A stretch of 64,000 nucleotides of DNA from Clostridium porci (GCF_009696375.1 NZ_VUMD01000002.1:186001-250000); one strand, 5' to 3'; counted from the stretch's first letter, positions 42,764 to 52,803 are shown. Program-made: numbers and translations. Notes: generated by a model from the letters alone, not told the origin.

Positions 42764-43055
42764 AGGTACAAATGAAAGGAAGCTCTTAAGTGAGGCCTCA
42801 CAGAGAGCAGGCTTTAGAAGAATTAAAAAATCATATAAATGTTACGGCGGCAGCTCCAGGTTTCGGGCTGCCGCTGTTTATGCCCATGAAAAAAGGAGTG
42901 CTCTGTGAGAAAGTGAAAGTGCCAGAGTAAAAGAGGATGTATTTCTTGTGGAAAAAAAACAGGTTTTATGATACACTAATAAACACCTGTTGCTCTGGAA
43001 AGATAACCTGAACCGAGTAACTGGCGTATAAATAAATGATGGAAGTAAGAGAGAT

Positions 43056-44813
43056 ATGAAAACAAGCACGCTGATAAAAAGATTTGCCCCATATTACCGC
43101 AGGTATCTGGGAGTTATGACAATGGATTTATTCTGCGCCTCCCTCACAACTGTTTGTGAGCTGACGCTTCCTTTGATTTTGCGGTATATTACCAACCTTG
43201 GCATGAATGATTTATCCGCCCTTACCCTTCGTTCCATTCTGATGATCGGAGGCTTCTACTTTGTGCTGCGTATGATTGACGGCGCGGCCAGCTTTTATAT
43301 GGCCTATACGGGCCACGTGATGGGAGCGGCTATCGAAACGGATATGCGTAATGACGCATTTCAGCATCTCCAAAAGCTGTCGGACAATTATTTTAATAAC
43401 ACCAAGGTAGGACAGATCATGTCCCGGATTACCAGTGATTTATTTGATGTGACAGAATTTGCCCATCACTGTCCAGAGGAATTTTTCATTGCCTTTTTAA
43501 AAATCGTTATCTCCTTTTTAATTCTGTCACGTATCAATCTTCTGCTGACAATCATTATATTTGGAATGATCCCGATTATGATTTTGTCCTGCTCTTATTT
43601 CAATATGCAGGTAAAGCATGCCTTTAAGCGTCAGAGAAATCATATTGGAGAGCTGAATGCCAGAATTGAGGATAGTCTTTTGGGTAATAAGGTGGTTCGG
43701 GCCTTTGCCAATGAGGCGGTGGAAATTGAAAAATTCAGCCGTGACAACAAGGAATTTTTAAATATTAAGCGCCACACCTACAAATATATGGCGGCTTTTC
43801 AAAACACCATCCGTATGTTTGACGGGCTAATGTATGTGGTGGTGATCATAGCCGGCGGACTTTTTATGATAAACAGGCTGATTGTACCGGCGGATTTGGT
43901 AGCCTATACCCTGTATGTGACAACGCTTCTTGCCACCATCCGCCGGATCATTGAGTTTGCAGAGCAGTTTCAGAGAGGGATGACAGGTATAGAGCGGTTT
44001 ACGGAGCTGATGGACGCAGGAATCGATATTTTTGATGAGGAGGGGGCAGCTCCGCTTTGCGACGTGAAGGGACAGATTACATTGAAACACGTATCCTTTG
44101 AATATCCAGATGACCATACCCCAGTGCTTTCCGATATTAATTTGACCATAGAGCCGGGAGAAAAGGTGGCTCTGGTGGGACCGTCGGGAAGCGGAAAAAC
44201 AACTCTGTGCAATCTTATTCCACGCTTTTATGATCCGACCGAGGGAGACATCCTTCTGGATGGAAAGAATCTCAGGAGGATAACTCTTCAAAGCCTGAGA
44301 AGTAGTATAGGTGTGGTTCAGCAAGAGGTGTATCTCTTTTCCGGAAGCATCTATGAAAATATCGCCTACGGCAAGCCGGGAGCCACGCGGCAGGAGGTTA
44401 TTCAGGCGGCAAAGCTGGCCGGAGCCCATGAATTTATTGAAAATTTAAAGGACGGCTATGATACCTATGTAGGAGAGCGCGGTGTAAAGCTTTCCGGCGG
44501 GCAGAAGCAGAGGATCAGTATAGCGCGTGTATTCTTAAAGGAACCAAGGGTGCTGTTGCTGGACGAGGCCACTGCTGCCCTTGACAATGAAAGCGAGCAT
44601 TTGGTGGCTGAGTCTCTGGATAAGCTGGCGGCAGGCAGAACAACTCTTACAATCGCTCACAGGCTGACGACCATTCGAGGGGCTGATCGGATTCTGGTGC
44701 TTTCAGGAAGCCAGATTGCGGAAGAAGGAAATCATGAGGAATTGATGCAGAAAAAGGGCTTATATTATCAGCTGTATACCACGGCAGATATTTCAGATCA
44801 GGGAATTGTATAA
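43056..44813 (+). CDS. ABC exporter, fused membrane and ATPase domains
   Basis: The 585-residue half-transporter has an ABC_membrane domain (about 15-300, six TM segments) and an ATPase (about 340-570) with Walker A GPSGSGKTT, signature LSGGQKQR, Walker B LLLDEATAALD and switch His in IAHR. It belongs to the MsbA/LmrA-like multidrug or lipid exporters and probably acts as a homodimer, as no partner gene is next to it. The substrate is unknown. The DegV gene follows after 15 bases, probably in one transcript. Confidence 0.92.
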   Translation: MKTSTLIKRFAPYYRRYLGVMTMDLFCASLTTVCELTLPLILRYITNLGMNDLSALTLRSILMIGGFYFVLRMIDGAASFYMAYTGHVMGAAIETDMRNDAFQHLQKLSDNYFNNTKVGQIMSRITSDLFDVTEFAHHCPEEFFIAFLKIVISFLILSRINLLLTIIIFGMIPIMILSCSYFNMQVKHAFKRQRNHIGELNARIEDSLLGNKVVRAFANEAVEIEKFSRDNKEFLNIKRHTYKYMAAFQNTIRMFDGLMYVVVIIAGGLFMINRLIVPADLVAYTLYVTTLLATIRRIIEFAEQFQRGMTGIERFTELMDAGIDIFDEEGAAPLCDVKGQITLKHVSFEYPDDHTPVLSDINLTIEPGEKVALVGPSGSGKTTLCNLIPRFYDPTEGDILLDGKNLRRITLQSLRSSIGVVQQEVYLFSGSIYENIAYGKPGATRQEVIQAAKLAGAHEFIENLKDGYDTYVGERGVKLSGGQKQRISIARVFLKEPRVLLLDEATAALDNESEHLVAESLDKLAAGRTTLTIAHRLTTIRGADRILVLSGSQIAEEGNHEELMQKKGLYYQLYTTADISDQGIV

Positions 44814-44828
44814 AGGAGAATTTATAGT

Positions 44829-45698
44829 ATGAAGATAGCGATTGCTGTTGACAGCAACAGCGGAATAACGCAGAGGGAGGCTGAGGAGCTGGGGCTCCAT
44901 GTGTTGCCCATGCCTTTTATGATTGACGGAACGGTGTATTATGAGGGAATAGATTTAACATCTGAGGAGTTTTACAGGAAAATGGAAGAGGGCGCAGATA
45001 TTACTACCTCACAGCCCTCTCCTAAGGATGTGACGGAGGTATGGGATCGTCTGCTTGAGGAACATGACGAGGTAGTGTATATTCCGATGTCCAGCGGCTT
45101 AAGTGGCTCCTGCCAGACGGCCTTGATGCTGGCGGAGGATTATGACGGCAGAGTCCATGTGGTGAACAATCAGAGAATTTCCGTAACCCAAAGGCAGTCG
45201 GCTATAGACGCCAGGGATTTGGCCGCAAAGGGATACGCAGGAGCCGGTATTCGGGAGATTTTGGAACGGGTAAAATTTGAGAGCACTATTTATATTACAG
45301 TAGATACATTAAAATATTTAAAAAAGGGAGGCAGGATTACTCCTGCCGCCGCAGCCCTGGGAACCCTTCTGAAGATTAAGCCGGTGCTGACCATTCAGGG
45401 AGAGAAGCTGGACGCGTTTTCTAAGGCAAGAACCATGAAGCAGGCAAAAACCACCATGCTGTCTGCTCTGGCCCATGATTTGGAGGAGCGTCTGGGTGAT
45501 AAAAGCGCTGAGCACACCTATCTTCAGATTGCACACACATGCAGCCAGGAGGCGGCAAAGGAGTTGGAGGAAACGGTAAGGGAGCTGTATCCTGGTGCAT
45601 CTGTTTATGGAGCTTCCTTGTCCCTGAGCATTGGATGCCATATTGGACCAGGAGCCCTGGCGGTAGCCTGTACCAGGAAATTAAAGGAGCTGGAGTAG
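44829..45698 (+). CDS. DegV-family fatty-acid-binding protein
   Basis: The 289-residue protein has the DegV signature: IAIAVDSNSGITQREAEELGLHVLPMPFMIDG, then TTSQPSP and SGLSGSCQTA. DegV/FakB proteins bind a fatty acid and, in other Firmicutes, hand it to the kinase FakA. No fakA is visible in the window. Its TAG stop directly abuts the GTG start of the sensor kinase, so the genes are translationally coupled. Confidence 0.92.
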   Translation: MKIAIAVDSNSGITQREAEELGLHVLPMPFMIDGTVYYEGIDLTSEEFYRKMEEGADITTSQPSPKDVTEVWDRLLEEHDEVVYIPMSSGLSGSCQTALMLAEDYDGRVHVVNNQRISVTQRQSAIDARDLAAKGYAGAGIREILERVKFESTIYITVDTLKYLKKGGRITPAAAALGTLLKIKPVLTIQGEKLDAFSKARTMKQAKTTMLSALAHDLEERLGDKSAEHTYLQIAHTCSQEAAKELEETVRELYPGASVYGASLSLSIGCHIGPGALAVACTRKLKELE

Positions 45699-47168
45699 GT
45701 GACAGATAAGAAATGGCTGCTTTGGCTTCAGGCCCGCGGCATAAGCATGAAGGTACCAATGGCTCTGATTATGATAGCCTTGGCTGTGATTCCCTTAGTG
45801 ACTCAGTCAGGAATTATGCTTGGCTCTTTTAATCAGGGGCAGCTGGATGCCAGAAGCATTGAGATACAGAATCAGTGCGTGGTTCTTAGCAATAAGATGA
45901 CACGATCCGGTTATATGACAGCGGAGAAGAAGAACAACGTAATTTTGGACAACCAGATGCAGACGATTTCCGAGGTGTACAACGGAAGAATCGTAATTGT
46001 CAACAGCAATTTTAAGGTGATAACAGACACCTTTAATCTGGCAACCGGAAAGTTTTATATATCCGAGGAGGTGATCAAATGCTTCGGAGGAGAGAACAGC
46101 AGTCATTATAACAAGGATATGGAGTATCTGGCCCAGACAATTCCTGTTTATGACCCGGCAAATGAAAAGCGTGTAAATGGCGTAATTGTTATTACTGCCT
46201 CCACAGAGAACCTATTGTCCCTTACGGATAAGGTCATGGGGAAATCTCAGTTCTTTATTGTGTGTATTACTCTGGTGCTGGCAATTCTGGCTTTTCTGGC
46301 CGCTCAGATACTCATGGGGCCTTTTAAGCGGCTGCAGCGGACCTTTGACCGTGTGGCTCACGGGGATTTGGACGCGGATATTACAGAGGATGCTTACAGT
46401 GAAACAAGACAGCTTTCCTTGTCGGTTCAGAAATCCTTGAGCAAGCTGAAGGCTGTGGATCAGTCCCGCCAGGAGTTTGTGTCCAATGTGTCTCATGAGC
46501 TTAAGACGCCTATTACTTCGATCCGGGTGCTGGCAGATTCCCTGATGGGCATGGAGGACGTACCTGTGGAGTTGTATCGGGAGTTTATGACAGATATTTC
46601 CGATGAAATTGACAGGGAGAATCAAATTATAGACGATCTTTTGACCTTGGTAAAGATGGATAAGTCTGCTGACAGCCAAATGAATATGGAGCAGGTGAAT
46701 ATTAACGGGGAGATGGAGCTTATTTTAAAACGGCTGCGCCCCATTGCAAAGCGGGGTAATGTAGAATTAATCCTGGAGAGCATCCGAGATGTAACGGCAG
46801 ATGTGGATAAGGTAAAGATTTCACTGGCGATCACCAATTTGGTAGAAAATGCGATTAAGTATAATGTGGACGGCGGTACGGTACGGGTAACCCTGGACGC
46901 GGATCACAAGTATTTCTACATCAAGGTGGCAGATACAGGAATCGGTATACCTGAGGACTGTGTGGATCGTATATTTGAGCGTTTCTTTCGTGTGGACAAG
47001 GCGCGATCTAGGGAGGTGGGGGGAACTGGTTTAGGCCTGTCTATCACGAAAAACGTAATTCAGATGCACCATGGCGTGGTGGAGGTAGAAAGCATGCCAG
47101 GAGAGGGGACTACCTTTAACGTAAGGATTCCCTTGAATTATGTGCCCAGACAGGAGGCGAAATCATGA
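45699..47168 (+). CDS. Membrane sensor histidine kinase without adjacent regulator (GTG start)
   Basis: The 489-residue kinase has a TM near residues 19-40, an extracellular domain (about 41-183), a TM near 184-206, HAMP, HisKA with phospho-His in FVSNVSHELKTPITS (His about 266) and HATPase (DTGIGIPEDCVDRIFERFFRV, GTGLGLSI). It starts with GTG abutting the DegV stop and ends with ATGA overlap into the GerMN lipoprotein gene. No response-regulator gene is next to it. The pairing kinase-GerMN lipoprotein resembles MtrB-LpqB of Actinobacteria in order, so the lipoprotein may tune the kinase (inference). Confidence 0.9.
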   Translation: MTDKKWLLWLQARGISMKVPMALIMIALAVIPLVTQSGIMLGSFNQGQLDARSIEIQNQCVVLSNKMTRSGYMTAEKKNNVILDNQMQTISEVYNGRIVIVNSNFKVITDTFNLATGKFYISEEVIKCFGGENSSHYNKDMEYLAQTIPVYDPANEKRVNGVIVITASTENLLSLTDKVMGKSQFFIVCITLVLAILAFLAAQILMGPFKRLQRTFDRVAHGDLDADITEDAYSETRQLSLSVQKSLSKLKAVDQSRQEFVSNVSHELKTPITSIRVLADSLMGMEDVPVELYREFMTDISDEIDRENQIIDDLLTLVKMDKSADSQMNMEQVNINGEMELILKRLRPIAKRGNVELILESIRDVTADVDKVKISLAITNLVENAIKYNVDGGTVRVTLDADHKYFYIKVADTGIGIPEDCVDRIFERFFRVDKARSREVGGTGLGLSITKNVIQMHHGVVEVESMPGEGTTFNVRIPLNYVPRQEAKS

Positions 47169-48103
47169 GTAATTTCAGAGGACTTCGGCTTTTGCTGCTG
47201 TTTTGGGTATTGGCTTTGCTGCTGACCGGCTGTGAGACCAGGGAGCAGCCAACGCCAGATCCGAAAGAGGGAAAATACGTCATTTACTATATGAATGCAG
47301 CTGGGACTAAGCTGGTACCCAGAGCATATGAGGCGTCCTCGGAGAGCCACGAGGGACTGATAGAGGAACTGATGGAGCAGTTTTTAAAGGTTCCCAAGGA
47401 TTTGGACGCTCAGCCGGCCCTTACAGACAAGGTGACTTACCAGTACAGCCATCTAAAGGATCAGGTGCTGTATCTCTACTTTGATGTGAATTATACAACC
47501 ATGAAGCCGGAGCGGGAAATTCTGTGCAGAGCAGCCCTTACAAGAATGCTGACTCAGGTAGAGGGAATTGATTATATCAATATTTACTGCGGTGACCAGC
47601 CTCTAATGGATCGCCAGGGTAATCTGGTAGGGATATTGTCCGGCAGTGATTTTATTATGGATACCAGCAATGTAAATGCTTATGAAAAAACGGAGCTGAC
47701 CCTGTATTTTGCAAATGAGGCAGGAGATAAGCTGGTGGCTGAAAAGAGAGAGGTAATGCATAATATCAATACCTCTATGGAACAGCTGATTGTAGAGCAG
47801 CTGATCGCTGGTCCGGGAGAGGAGGGACATTCCCCAACCCTGCCGCCGAATTGCAAGATACTCAGCATTTCCGTGACGGATAATGTGTGCTATATTAACT
47901 TTGACTCGGCATTTTTGGGGACAGCTCTGGCTGTGAATGAGTATATTCCGATATATTCCATAGTGGATTCTCTGTCGGAGCGGACTGCCATTACAAGAGT
48001 GCAGATTATGGTCAATGGATCTCAGAATGTGATGTTCAGGGATGTAGTGTCCCTGAATACCACCTTTGAGCGGAGCCAGGATTATATTGAAGGGGCCCGA
48101 TAG
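47165..48103 (+). CDS. GerMN-domain lipoprotein
   Basis: The 312-residue lipoprotein has a lipobox LLLTGC (Cys about 23) and two GerMN (sporulation/spore germination) domains (about 40-160 and 175-300; the second shows ELTLYFANEAGDKLVAEKREV ... MEQLIVEQLIAGP ... VCYINFDSAFL). GerM takes part in sporulation in Bacillus; LpqB of Actinobacteria has a GerMN domain and binds the kinase MtrB. It is anchored on the outer membrane face and overlaps the kinase gene by 4 bases. Confidence 0.88.
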   Translation: MSNFRGLRLLLLFWVLALLLTGCETREQPTPDPKEGKYVIYYMNAAGTKLVPRAYEASSESHEGLIEELMEQFLKVPKDLDAQPALTDKVTYQYSHLKDQVLYLYFDVNYTTMKPEREILCRAALTRMLTQVEGIDYINIYCGDQPLMDRQGNLVGILSGSDFIMDTSNVNAYEKTELTLYFANEAGDKLVAEKREVMHNINTSMEQLIVEQLIAGPGEEGHSPTLPPNCKILSISVTDNVCYINFDSAFLGTALAVNEYIPIYSIVDSLSERTAITRVQIMVNGSQNVMFRDVVSLNTTFERSQDYIEGAR

Positions 48104-48181
48104 GAAAGGAATCCTGAAAGATGGTGCAGGGCCTGAGGATACTCATAGGAACATAGCAGTTGAAGGGAAAATAAATTAAAT

Positions 48182-50821
48182 ATGAAAAGACCGCTTGTGA
48201 CGGCAGCAGCAGGATTTGTACTTGGAGAGGTGCTTGCCCTGCAATATAAACAGGCGGCGGCTTCATACCCTCTGGAGCGGTTGGTTTGGACTCTTGTGCC
48301 GGCAATGGTGTTGGCTTTTGGAGCAGGACTGGTCAAAACAGAGAGGCTGGGGCTGTTCGGTTTTCGGAAGGTAAGACTGTTTAGGCGTATGGCCTGGAAC
48401 CGGAAAACAACGATGCAGGGCGGAGGCGCTGGTAAGAGAGCGCTTCTGCTCTTTTTTGCGCTCCTCTTATCCGGGGGCTTCTGTGGATATGAAAGGAGCC
48501 TGCAGGTTAAGACGGAACTGGATAGAGAGGAGGAGATTGCAGGAGCCTTTCAAGGAGCTAAGGTAACAGTAACCGGAAGGATACATAAGGCAGAACATAT
48601 GCCGGATCGCATGACAGTGGTATTGGAGGGAGTGTGTGTGAAAGCTGGCAGAAAGGAGGGACGGTTAAAGCGGGTGATGGTATATTTGAATAAGGAATGG
48701 GGAGACGGTCTGTACAACAGTGAAAATCTGGAGTATAGGCCAGATCGGGACTATGAGCTGGCGGTAGGGATGGAGGCAGAGGTGAGAGGAAGGTTGGATA
48801 TTGTGGAAGGGTCCAGAAATCCAGGAGAATTTGATTTTAATAGATATTACCGATCAAAAGGAATTGTATGCAGGATGCTGGGGGAGGAGATTGAGACAGT
48901 GGGAGGCGAAGCCATACCCTATTATAACAGCTTAGCCCGGCTCCGGCTGTTGTGCTCCTGTATTTTGGATCGAATTTGTCTGCCGGAGGATAGCCCTATG
49001 TTTAAAGCGGTTCTTCTGGGGGATACTGCATGGATGGAGCCCCAGGTGAGGTCTATGTATCAGAGAAACGGCATTTCCCATCTTCTGGCTGTCAGCGGAC
49101 AGCATCTGGCAATTATCGGGGGAGGGCTCTATGTGATATTAAGAAAATGCGGCCTTACATTTAAGACAGCAGGGGCTGTTGCCGGGATAATGGTTGTCAG
49201 CTTTGGGATTATGACAGGATCGTCCGGTTCTGCCATGAGAGCAGTTATTATGATACTGTGCCTGTGGCTGGCTGCGGCAGCAGGAAGAAGCTATGATACC
49301 CTTTCGGCTTTAGGACTGGCTGCTTTGGCACTGCTTTTCAGACAGCCCTATCTGCTGTTTCAAAGTGGATTTCAGCTTTCCTTTGGAGCGGTACTGGCCA
49401 TCGGAGGGATGGGAGGCTGGATGATTAAGACTTGGGATATTGAAAAGGGATGGCAGAAAACTCTGGCTGTCAGCCTTTGTGTGCAGATGGTAATTACGCC
49501 TGTGGCGCTGTATCATTTTTATTTGTATCCTCTGTATGGGATTCTGATGAATCTTCTGGTAATCCCCCTCATATCGATTTTGATGTATTCGGGGATACTG
49601 GGGATTATATTAGGAAGCGTTTGGATTCAGGGAGGAGCAGCTGCTGCTGGAGCCGGGCATTATATTTTAAGGGTGTATGAATGGCTATGCAGGATGGCAG
49701 AGAGGCTGCCGGGATACAGCCTTGTGATTGGAAGGCCCCAGTGGTGGCAGATAGCGCTTTATGCGGCTGGGGTAGCCGGGATGCTGTATGGGGGTATGGT
49801 CTGGATGGGCAGAGGAGCAGACAGGATCATGGACAGCGGCAGTAAAAAGGCAGGAGATGAGAAAACAGTGAAAGTGTCTCATAGGATAAGCTGGCCAGTC
49901 CCCATAAAGGGTCTGGTGTTTGGCGCTTGTACCTACAGCCTGTGCTTTCTGGCGCTGCTTCCTGTACCGGTGAAGGGACTGGAGGTGGTTTGCCTGGATG
50001 TAGGGCAAGGAGATGGGATTGTGATGGAAACAAAGGATGGGGTAATTCTTGTGGACGGAGGGAGCAGCAGTGAGAAAAGTCTGGGAGATAAGACATTGGA
50101 GCCCTTTTTAAAAAGCAGGGGAATCGACGTGATTGATTACAGTATTGTCAGCCATGGAGACATCGATCATATAAGCGGGCTCTTATATCTGATAGAAGAA
50201 TCGAAGGATGTGAAAATAAAACATCTTATCCTGCCGGCACCAGGGCGGGGCCAGGCTGTATACCAGAGACTGGAGCAGGCAGCAGCCGAAAAGGGAATCG
50301 GTGTCAGGTATATGAAGCCGGGGGATAAAATAGAGCTGGGGCAATTAAGGCTTTCCTGTCTGTATGCCGGAGGCGCTTTTGCTGCTTCCAAAGAGGATCG
50401 CAATGCCCATTCCCTGGTATTCTGTGCAGATTACAAAGCGTTTCACATGCTTTTTACCGGAGATATGGGAATGGAGCAGGAGCAGGAGCTATTGATACAG
50501 CTTTCAGGTAATGGCAGGGATAAAATGACGGCTCCATCCCTTCGGCTGCTTCAGAGGGAACATCTGGGGCATATAACTGTCTTAAAGACGGCTCATCATG
50601 GTTCCGCGAATTCCAGCTCACAGGAGTTTTTAGAGCGCCTTTCACCAAAGCTTGCTGTTATATCCTACGGCAGAGGCAATTCTTACGGTCATCCCTCCCC
50701 CCAGGTGCTGGATCGGTTTGAGGCTTTGGAGATACCGGTGCTGGAGACAGGCATCGGAGGGGCAGTAATCCTTAAAACGGATGGAAGCAGGCTTAGACAG
50801 AAATATTTTTTTGATGATTAA
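48182..50821 (+). CDS. comEC: ComEC/Rec2 DNA-uptake channel protein
   Basis: The 879-residue protein has an N-terminal OB-like part with TM helices, a Competence domain (about 250-540; AVLLGDTAWMEPQVRSMYQRNGISHLLAVSGQHLAIIGG) and a C-terminal metallo-beta-lactamase-like part (about 605-860; VVCLDVGQGDGIVMETKDGVILVDGG, SHGDIDHISG, KTAHHGSANSS). It forms the membrane channel for single-stranded DNA in transformation. Full length for the family. It follows the GerMN gene by 78 bases, so may share a transcript. No comEA or comGA is near. Confidence 0.92.
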   Translation: MKRPLVTAAAGFVLGEVLALQYKQAAASYPLERLVWTLVPAMVLAFGAGLVKTERLGLFGFRKVRLFRRMAWNRKTTMQGGGAGKRALLLFFALLLSGGFCGYERSLQVKTELDREEEIAGAFQGAKVTVTGRIHKAEHMPDRMTVVLEGVCVKAGRKEGRLKRVMVYLNKEWGDGLYNSENLEYRPDRDYELAVGMEAEVRGRLDIVEGSRNPGEFDFNRYYRSKGIVCRMLGEEIETVGGEAIPYYNSLARLRLLCSCILDRICLPEDSPMFKAVLLGDTAWMEPQVRSMYQRNGISHLLAVSGQHLAIIGGGLYVILRKCGLTFKTAGAVAGIMVVSFGIMTGSSGSAMRAVIMILCLWLAAAAGRSYDTLSALGLAALALLFRQPYLLFQSGFQLSFGAVLAIGGMGGWMIKTWDIEKGWQKTLAVSLCVQMVITPVALYHFYLYPLYGILMNLLVIPLISILMYSGILGIILGSVWIQGGAAAAGAGHYILRVYEWLCRMAERLPGYSLVIGRPQWWQIALYAAGVAGMLYGGMVWMGRGADRIMDSGSKKAGDEKTVKVSHRISWPVPIKGLVFGACTYSLCFLALLPVPVKGLEVVCLDVGQGDGIVMETKDGVILVDGGSSSEKSLGDKTLEPFLKSRGIDVIDYSIVSHGDIDHISGLLYLIEESKDVKIKHLILPAPGRGQAVYQRLEQAAAEKGIGVRYMKPGDKIELGQLRLSCLYAGGAFAASKEDRNAHSLVFCADYKAFHMLFTGDMGMEQEQELLIQLSGNGRDKMTAPSLRLLQREHLGHITVLKTAHHGSANSSSQEFLERLSPKLAVISYGRGNSYGHPSPQVLDRFEALEIPVLETGIGGAVILKTDGSRLRQKYFFDD

Positions 50822-50901
50822 CGGTACAGACAGCTGTTATATTACCTGTGGTAAAATATGTAGGATACGTCAAACGTAAAGAATATAGTGAGGTGTACTA
50901 T

Positions 50902-51147
50902 ATGAGTCTGGAGCAGATATTGGAGTACTGTTTTGAACATTTTGAGGGAACTGTTATGGCAGAAAGTTGGGGGCGAGAAGGGAGTGTTCTATAATCCTGG
51001 TTATAGATTAAAACGTGAGGTATATGTGCTGACAGTCAAAGAAAAGGACGCAGAGCATGATACAGACTCCAATCTGAACAGAGCTTTGAGCAAATTAAGC
51101 CTCTTATGCAGGAGTCGCATGAATATTCAATGACAAAGTTTCGGTAA
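50902..51147 (+). pseudogene. Frameshifted small gene (DUF6194-like)
   Basis: The start frame reads MSLEQILEYCFEHFEGTVM...WGREG and then hits a stop. The next frame continues as GVFYNPGYRLKREVYVLTVKEKD...SNLNR, and a third frame finishes as FEQIKPLMQESHEYSMTKF with a stop at 51145-51147. Two frameshifts in a ~80-codon gene mark a broken copy. The pattern resembles DUF6194-type small proteins, but the match is from memory and weak. A site GTGAGGTG precedes the start. Confidence 0.55.
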
Positions 51148-51233
51148 AGAAGGGCGTTCCTGATTAAGGAATCACCCCCCCACCCGAAAAATATAAACGG
51201 TCTGGGTGGCCAGTCTCGCAGCTAGGGCGATTG

Positions 51234-51695
51234 CTACCGGGAACGCTCTAGCACATACTCCAACAGGGCATCACATCCCTTTGTGATGTCTTCCCAGGTG
51301 ACGTCAAAATTTCCTGTGTACCAAGGGTCGGACACATCACGGTCAGACTGGATAAATTCCAGCAGCTTATAAATCTTTTTGTCAGGGTCTCCGCCTGCAA
51401 TCCGTTCCATATTCTGTATATTCCAGCTGTCCATACCGATCAGGTAATCAAAGGAAGAATAATCGGACGTTTGCATCTGCTTCGCATGATGTCCGTCACA
51501 GGCTATCCCCGCTTGTTTCAGCTTTTCCCTGGTTCCCCGGTGGACCGGATTTCCCAGCTCCTCAGAGGAGGTTCCAGCAGAATCCAAATAGAACATGGAG
51601 GTTAAACTCCGCTTTTCAACTAACGATTTGAAATAGTAGTATGCCATGGGGCTTCGACAGATATTGCCGTGGCACACAAAAAGTATTTTTATCAT
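51234..51695 (-). CDS. Low-molecular-weight protein-tyrosine phosphatase
   Basis: The 153-residue enzyme has the LMW-PTP P-loop at its N-terminus, VCHGNICRSPM (Cys 8, Arg 14), and the general acid Asp in SDPWYTGNFD (about 120). Cysteine attacks phosphotyrosine in the cytoplasm; partners such as tyrosine kinases are not in the window. A normal full-length gene in the middle of decayed neighbours. An unusual run of C (51174-51184) lies just downstream of the gene. Confidence 0.93.
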   Translation of the reverse strand: MIKILFVCHGNICRSPMAYYYFKSLVEKRSLTSMFYLDSAGTSSEELGNPVHRGTREKLKQAGIACDGHHAKQMQTSDYSSFDYLIGMDSWNIQNMERIAGGDPDKKIYKLLEFIQSDRDVSDPWYTGNFDVTWEDITKGCDALLEYVLERSR

Positions 51696-51860
51696 GCATT
51701 TTACCTCTTTATAAGTCGTTTCATCTCTAATTTTTGTTTGTTATCAATAAATTTAAAGGATTTTGATTCATAAATCTACGCCTTTCTACATAGGTTTTCG
51801 AGCAAGTGGCTTACTAAATGGAGTACTTGGATAAGGCTTTTCGCCCTGTCCAGACCACTT

Positions 51861-52110
51861 TTTATTCACTCAAAACACTTATCCGAAGCGTCATACCTTG
51901 GTTTTCTTCTGTCTGTTTCCCACTGAAAGATACAATCTGCGCCATGGATTCTTCGGCTTTCTTGTAACTGTTGTGGGTATACACATTTAAGGTGACGCTT
52001 TCATCAGAATGCCCCATTCAATACTGCAGGTTCTCTAAATCCATACCTGCACTTGCCATGTTCGTTTAAAACGTGTGTCGAAATACATGCGGTAGCCTTT
52101 TTCTTCTCTA
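51861..52110 (-). pseudogene. Relic of a tyrosine integrase C-terminus (two internal stops)
   Basis: On the minus strand one frame reads HVFRHTF, stop, TNMASAGMDLENLQY, stop, MGHSDESVTLNVYTHNSYKKAEESMAQIVSFSG. This has the HxxR (HVFRHTF), the GHSD and the tyrosine-bearing VYTHN motifs of the phage integrase catalytic domain in the correct order. Two in-frame stops and loss of the N-terminal part make it dead. It marks a former mobile element next to the Fic gene. The stretch 51696-51860 shows nothing else. Confidence 0.75.
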
Positions 52111-52116
52111 AATCTG

Positions 52117-52803
52117 CTATTTCTTTATCCAAACTACCAACTCATCCAAAGGGCAATTCAAAGTGCAAATTTTGCCCTTTAGAATGTTATCCATTGCACT
52201 TTGTATGGCACTATCGTTCTGCTTCGGAACATAATCCACATGCAGATATCGGTTCTTAAGTTCATAATCAGTACCTAAAATCAAATTACCGAAAAGCATT
52301 TCCAAAAACTTTGTTGTAGCGTGAATGCTATTTTGAAGGTCATTGTAGTTTGCTCTTACCAGTGCATTACGGAAGTACCGGGAATTTTTCTCAAAAGCAT
52401 CGTTATTCACCTTGAACCCAAATGTTTTCATGTATTTAAACATAAAAACGGCTGTGCCTCTGGTATTGCCGTCCTGGAATGGATGAATGCGTTCAAATCT
52501 CACATGGAAGTCCAGAATATCCTCAAAAGCTTTTTCTTTTTGTGTATTGTACTCTGTAAGCAAAGCTTTCATTTTACCGGCAACTTCTTCCGGAAGTGCA
52601 GTATCCATGCCGCCAACTTCATTCGGCATCTTTTTATAATCGCCCACAGCGAACCAATTGTTTCTGGAAGCGCTGGTGCCGTTCTTCAGGAGCAGATGAA
52701 GTTCTTTAATGAATTTCTCTGTCAGTGTTGCTTTTGCATTGTCAATCATCATATCAATGCAACGAAAGTGATTCGCTGTTTCAGTAACTGAAAGGTATCG
52801 CAT
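52117..52803 (-). CDS. Fic-domain protein with a degenerate active site
   Basis: The 228-residue protein has a Fic core; the motif reads HPFQDGNTRG (107-116) instead of the usual HPFx[DE]GNGRxxR: the second Gly is Thr and the second Arg is missing. His and the Gly-Asn of the loop remain. The N-terminal part with an inhibitory helix, usual in stand-alone Fic proteins, is not present, so the gene may be shortened. AMPylation activity is uncertain. It lies between an integrase relic and a 580-base non-coding stretch, in AT-rich DNA, and may be a horizontally acquired, decaying gene. Confidence 0.75.
   Translation of the reverse strand: MRYLSVTETANHFRCIDMMIDNAKATLTEKFIKELHLLLKNGTSASRNNWFAVGDYKKMPNEVGGMDTALPEEVAGKMKALLTEYNTQKEKAFEDILDFHVRFERIHPFQDGNTRGTAVFMFKYMKTFGFKVNNDAFEKNSRYFRNALVRANYNDLQNSIHATTKFLEMLFGNLILGTDYELKNRYLHVDYVPKQNDSAIQSAMDNILKGKICTLNCPLDELVVWIKK

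Noticed and set aside
51174-51184. Run of C residues as a phase-variation tract
   Set aside because: It lies downstream of the genes on both sides, outside any coding frame or promoter, so slippage would have no evident effect.
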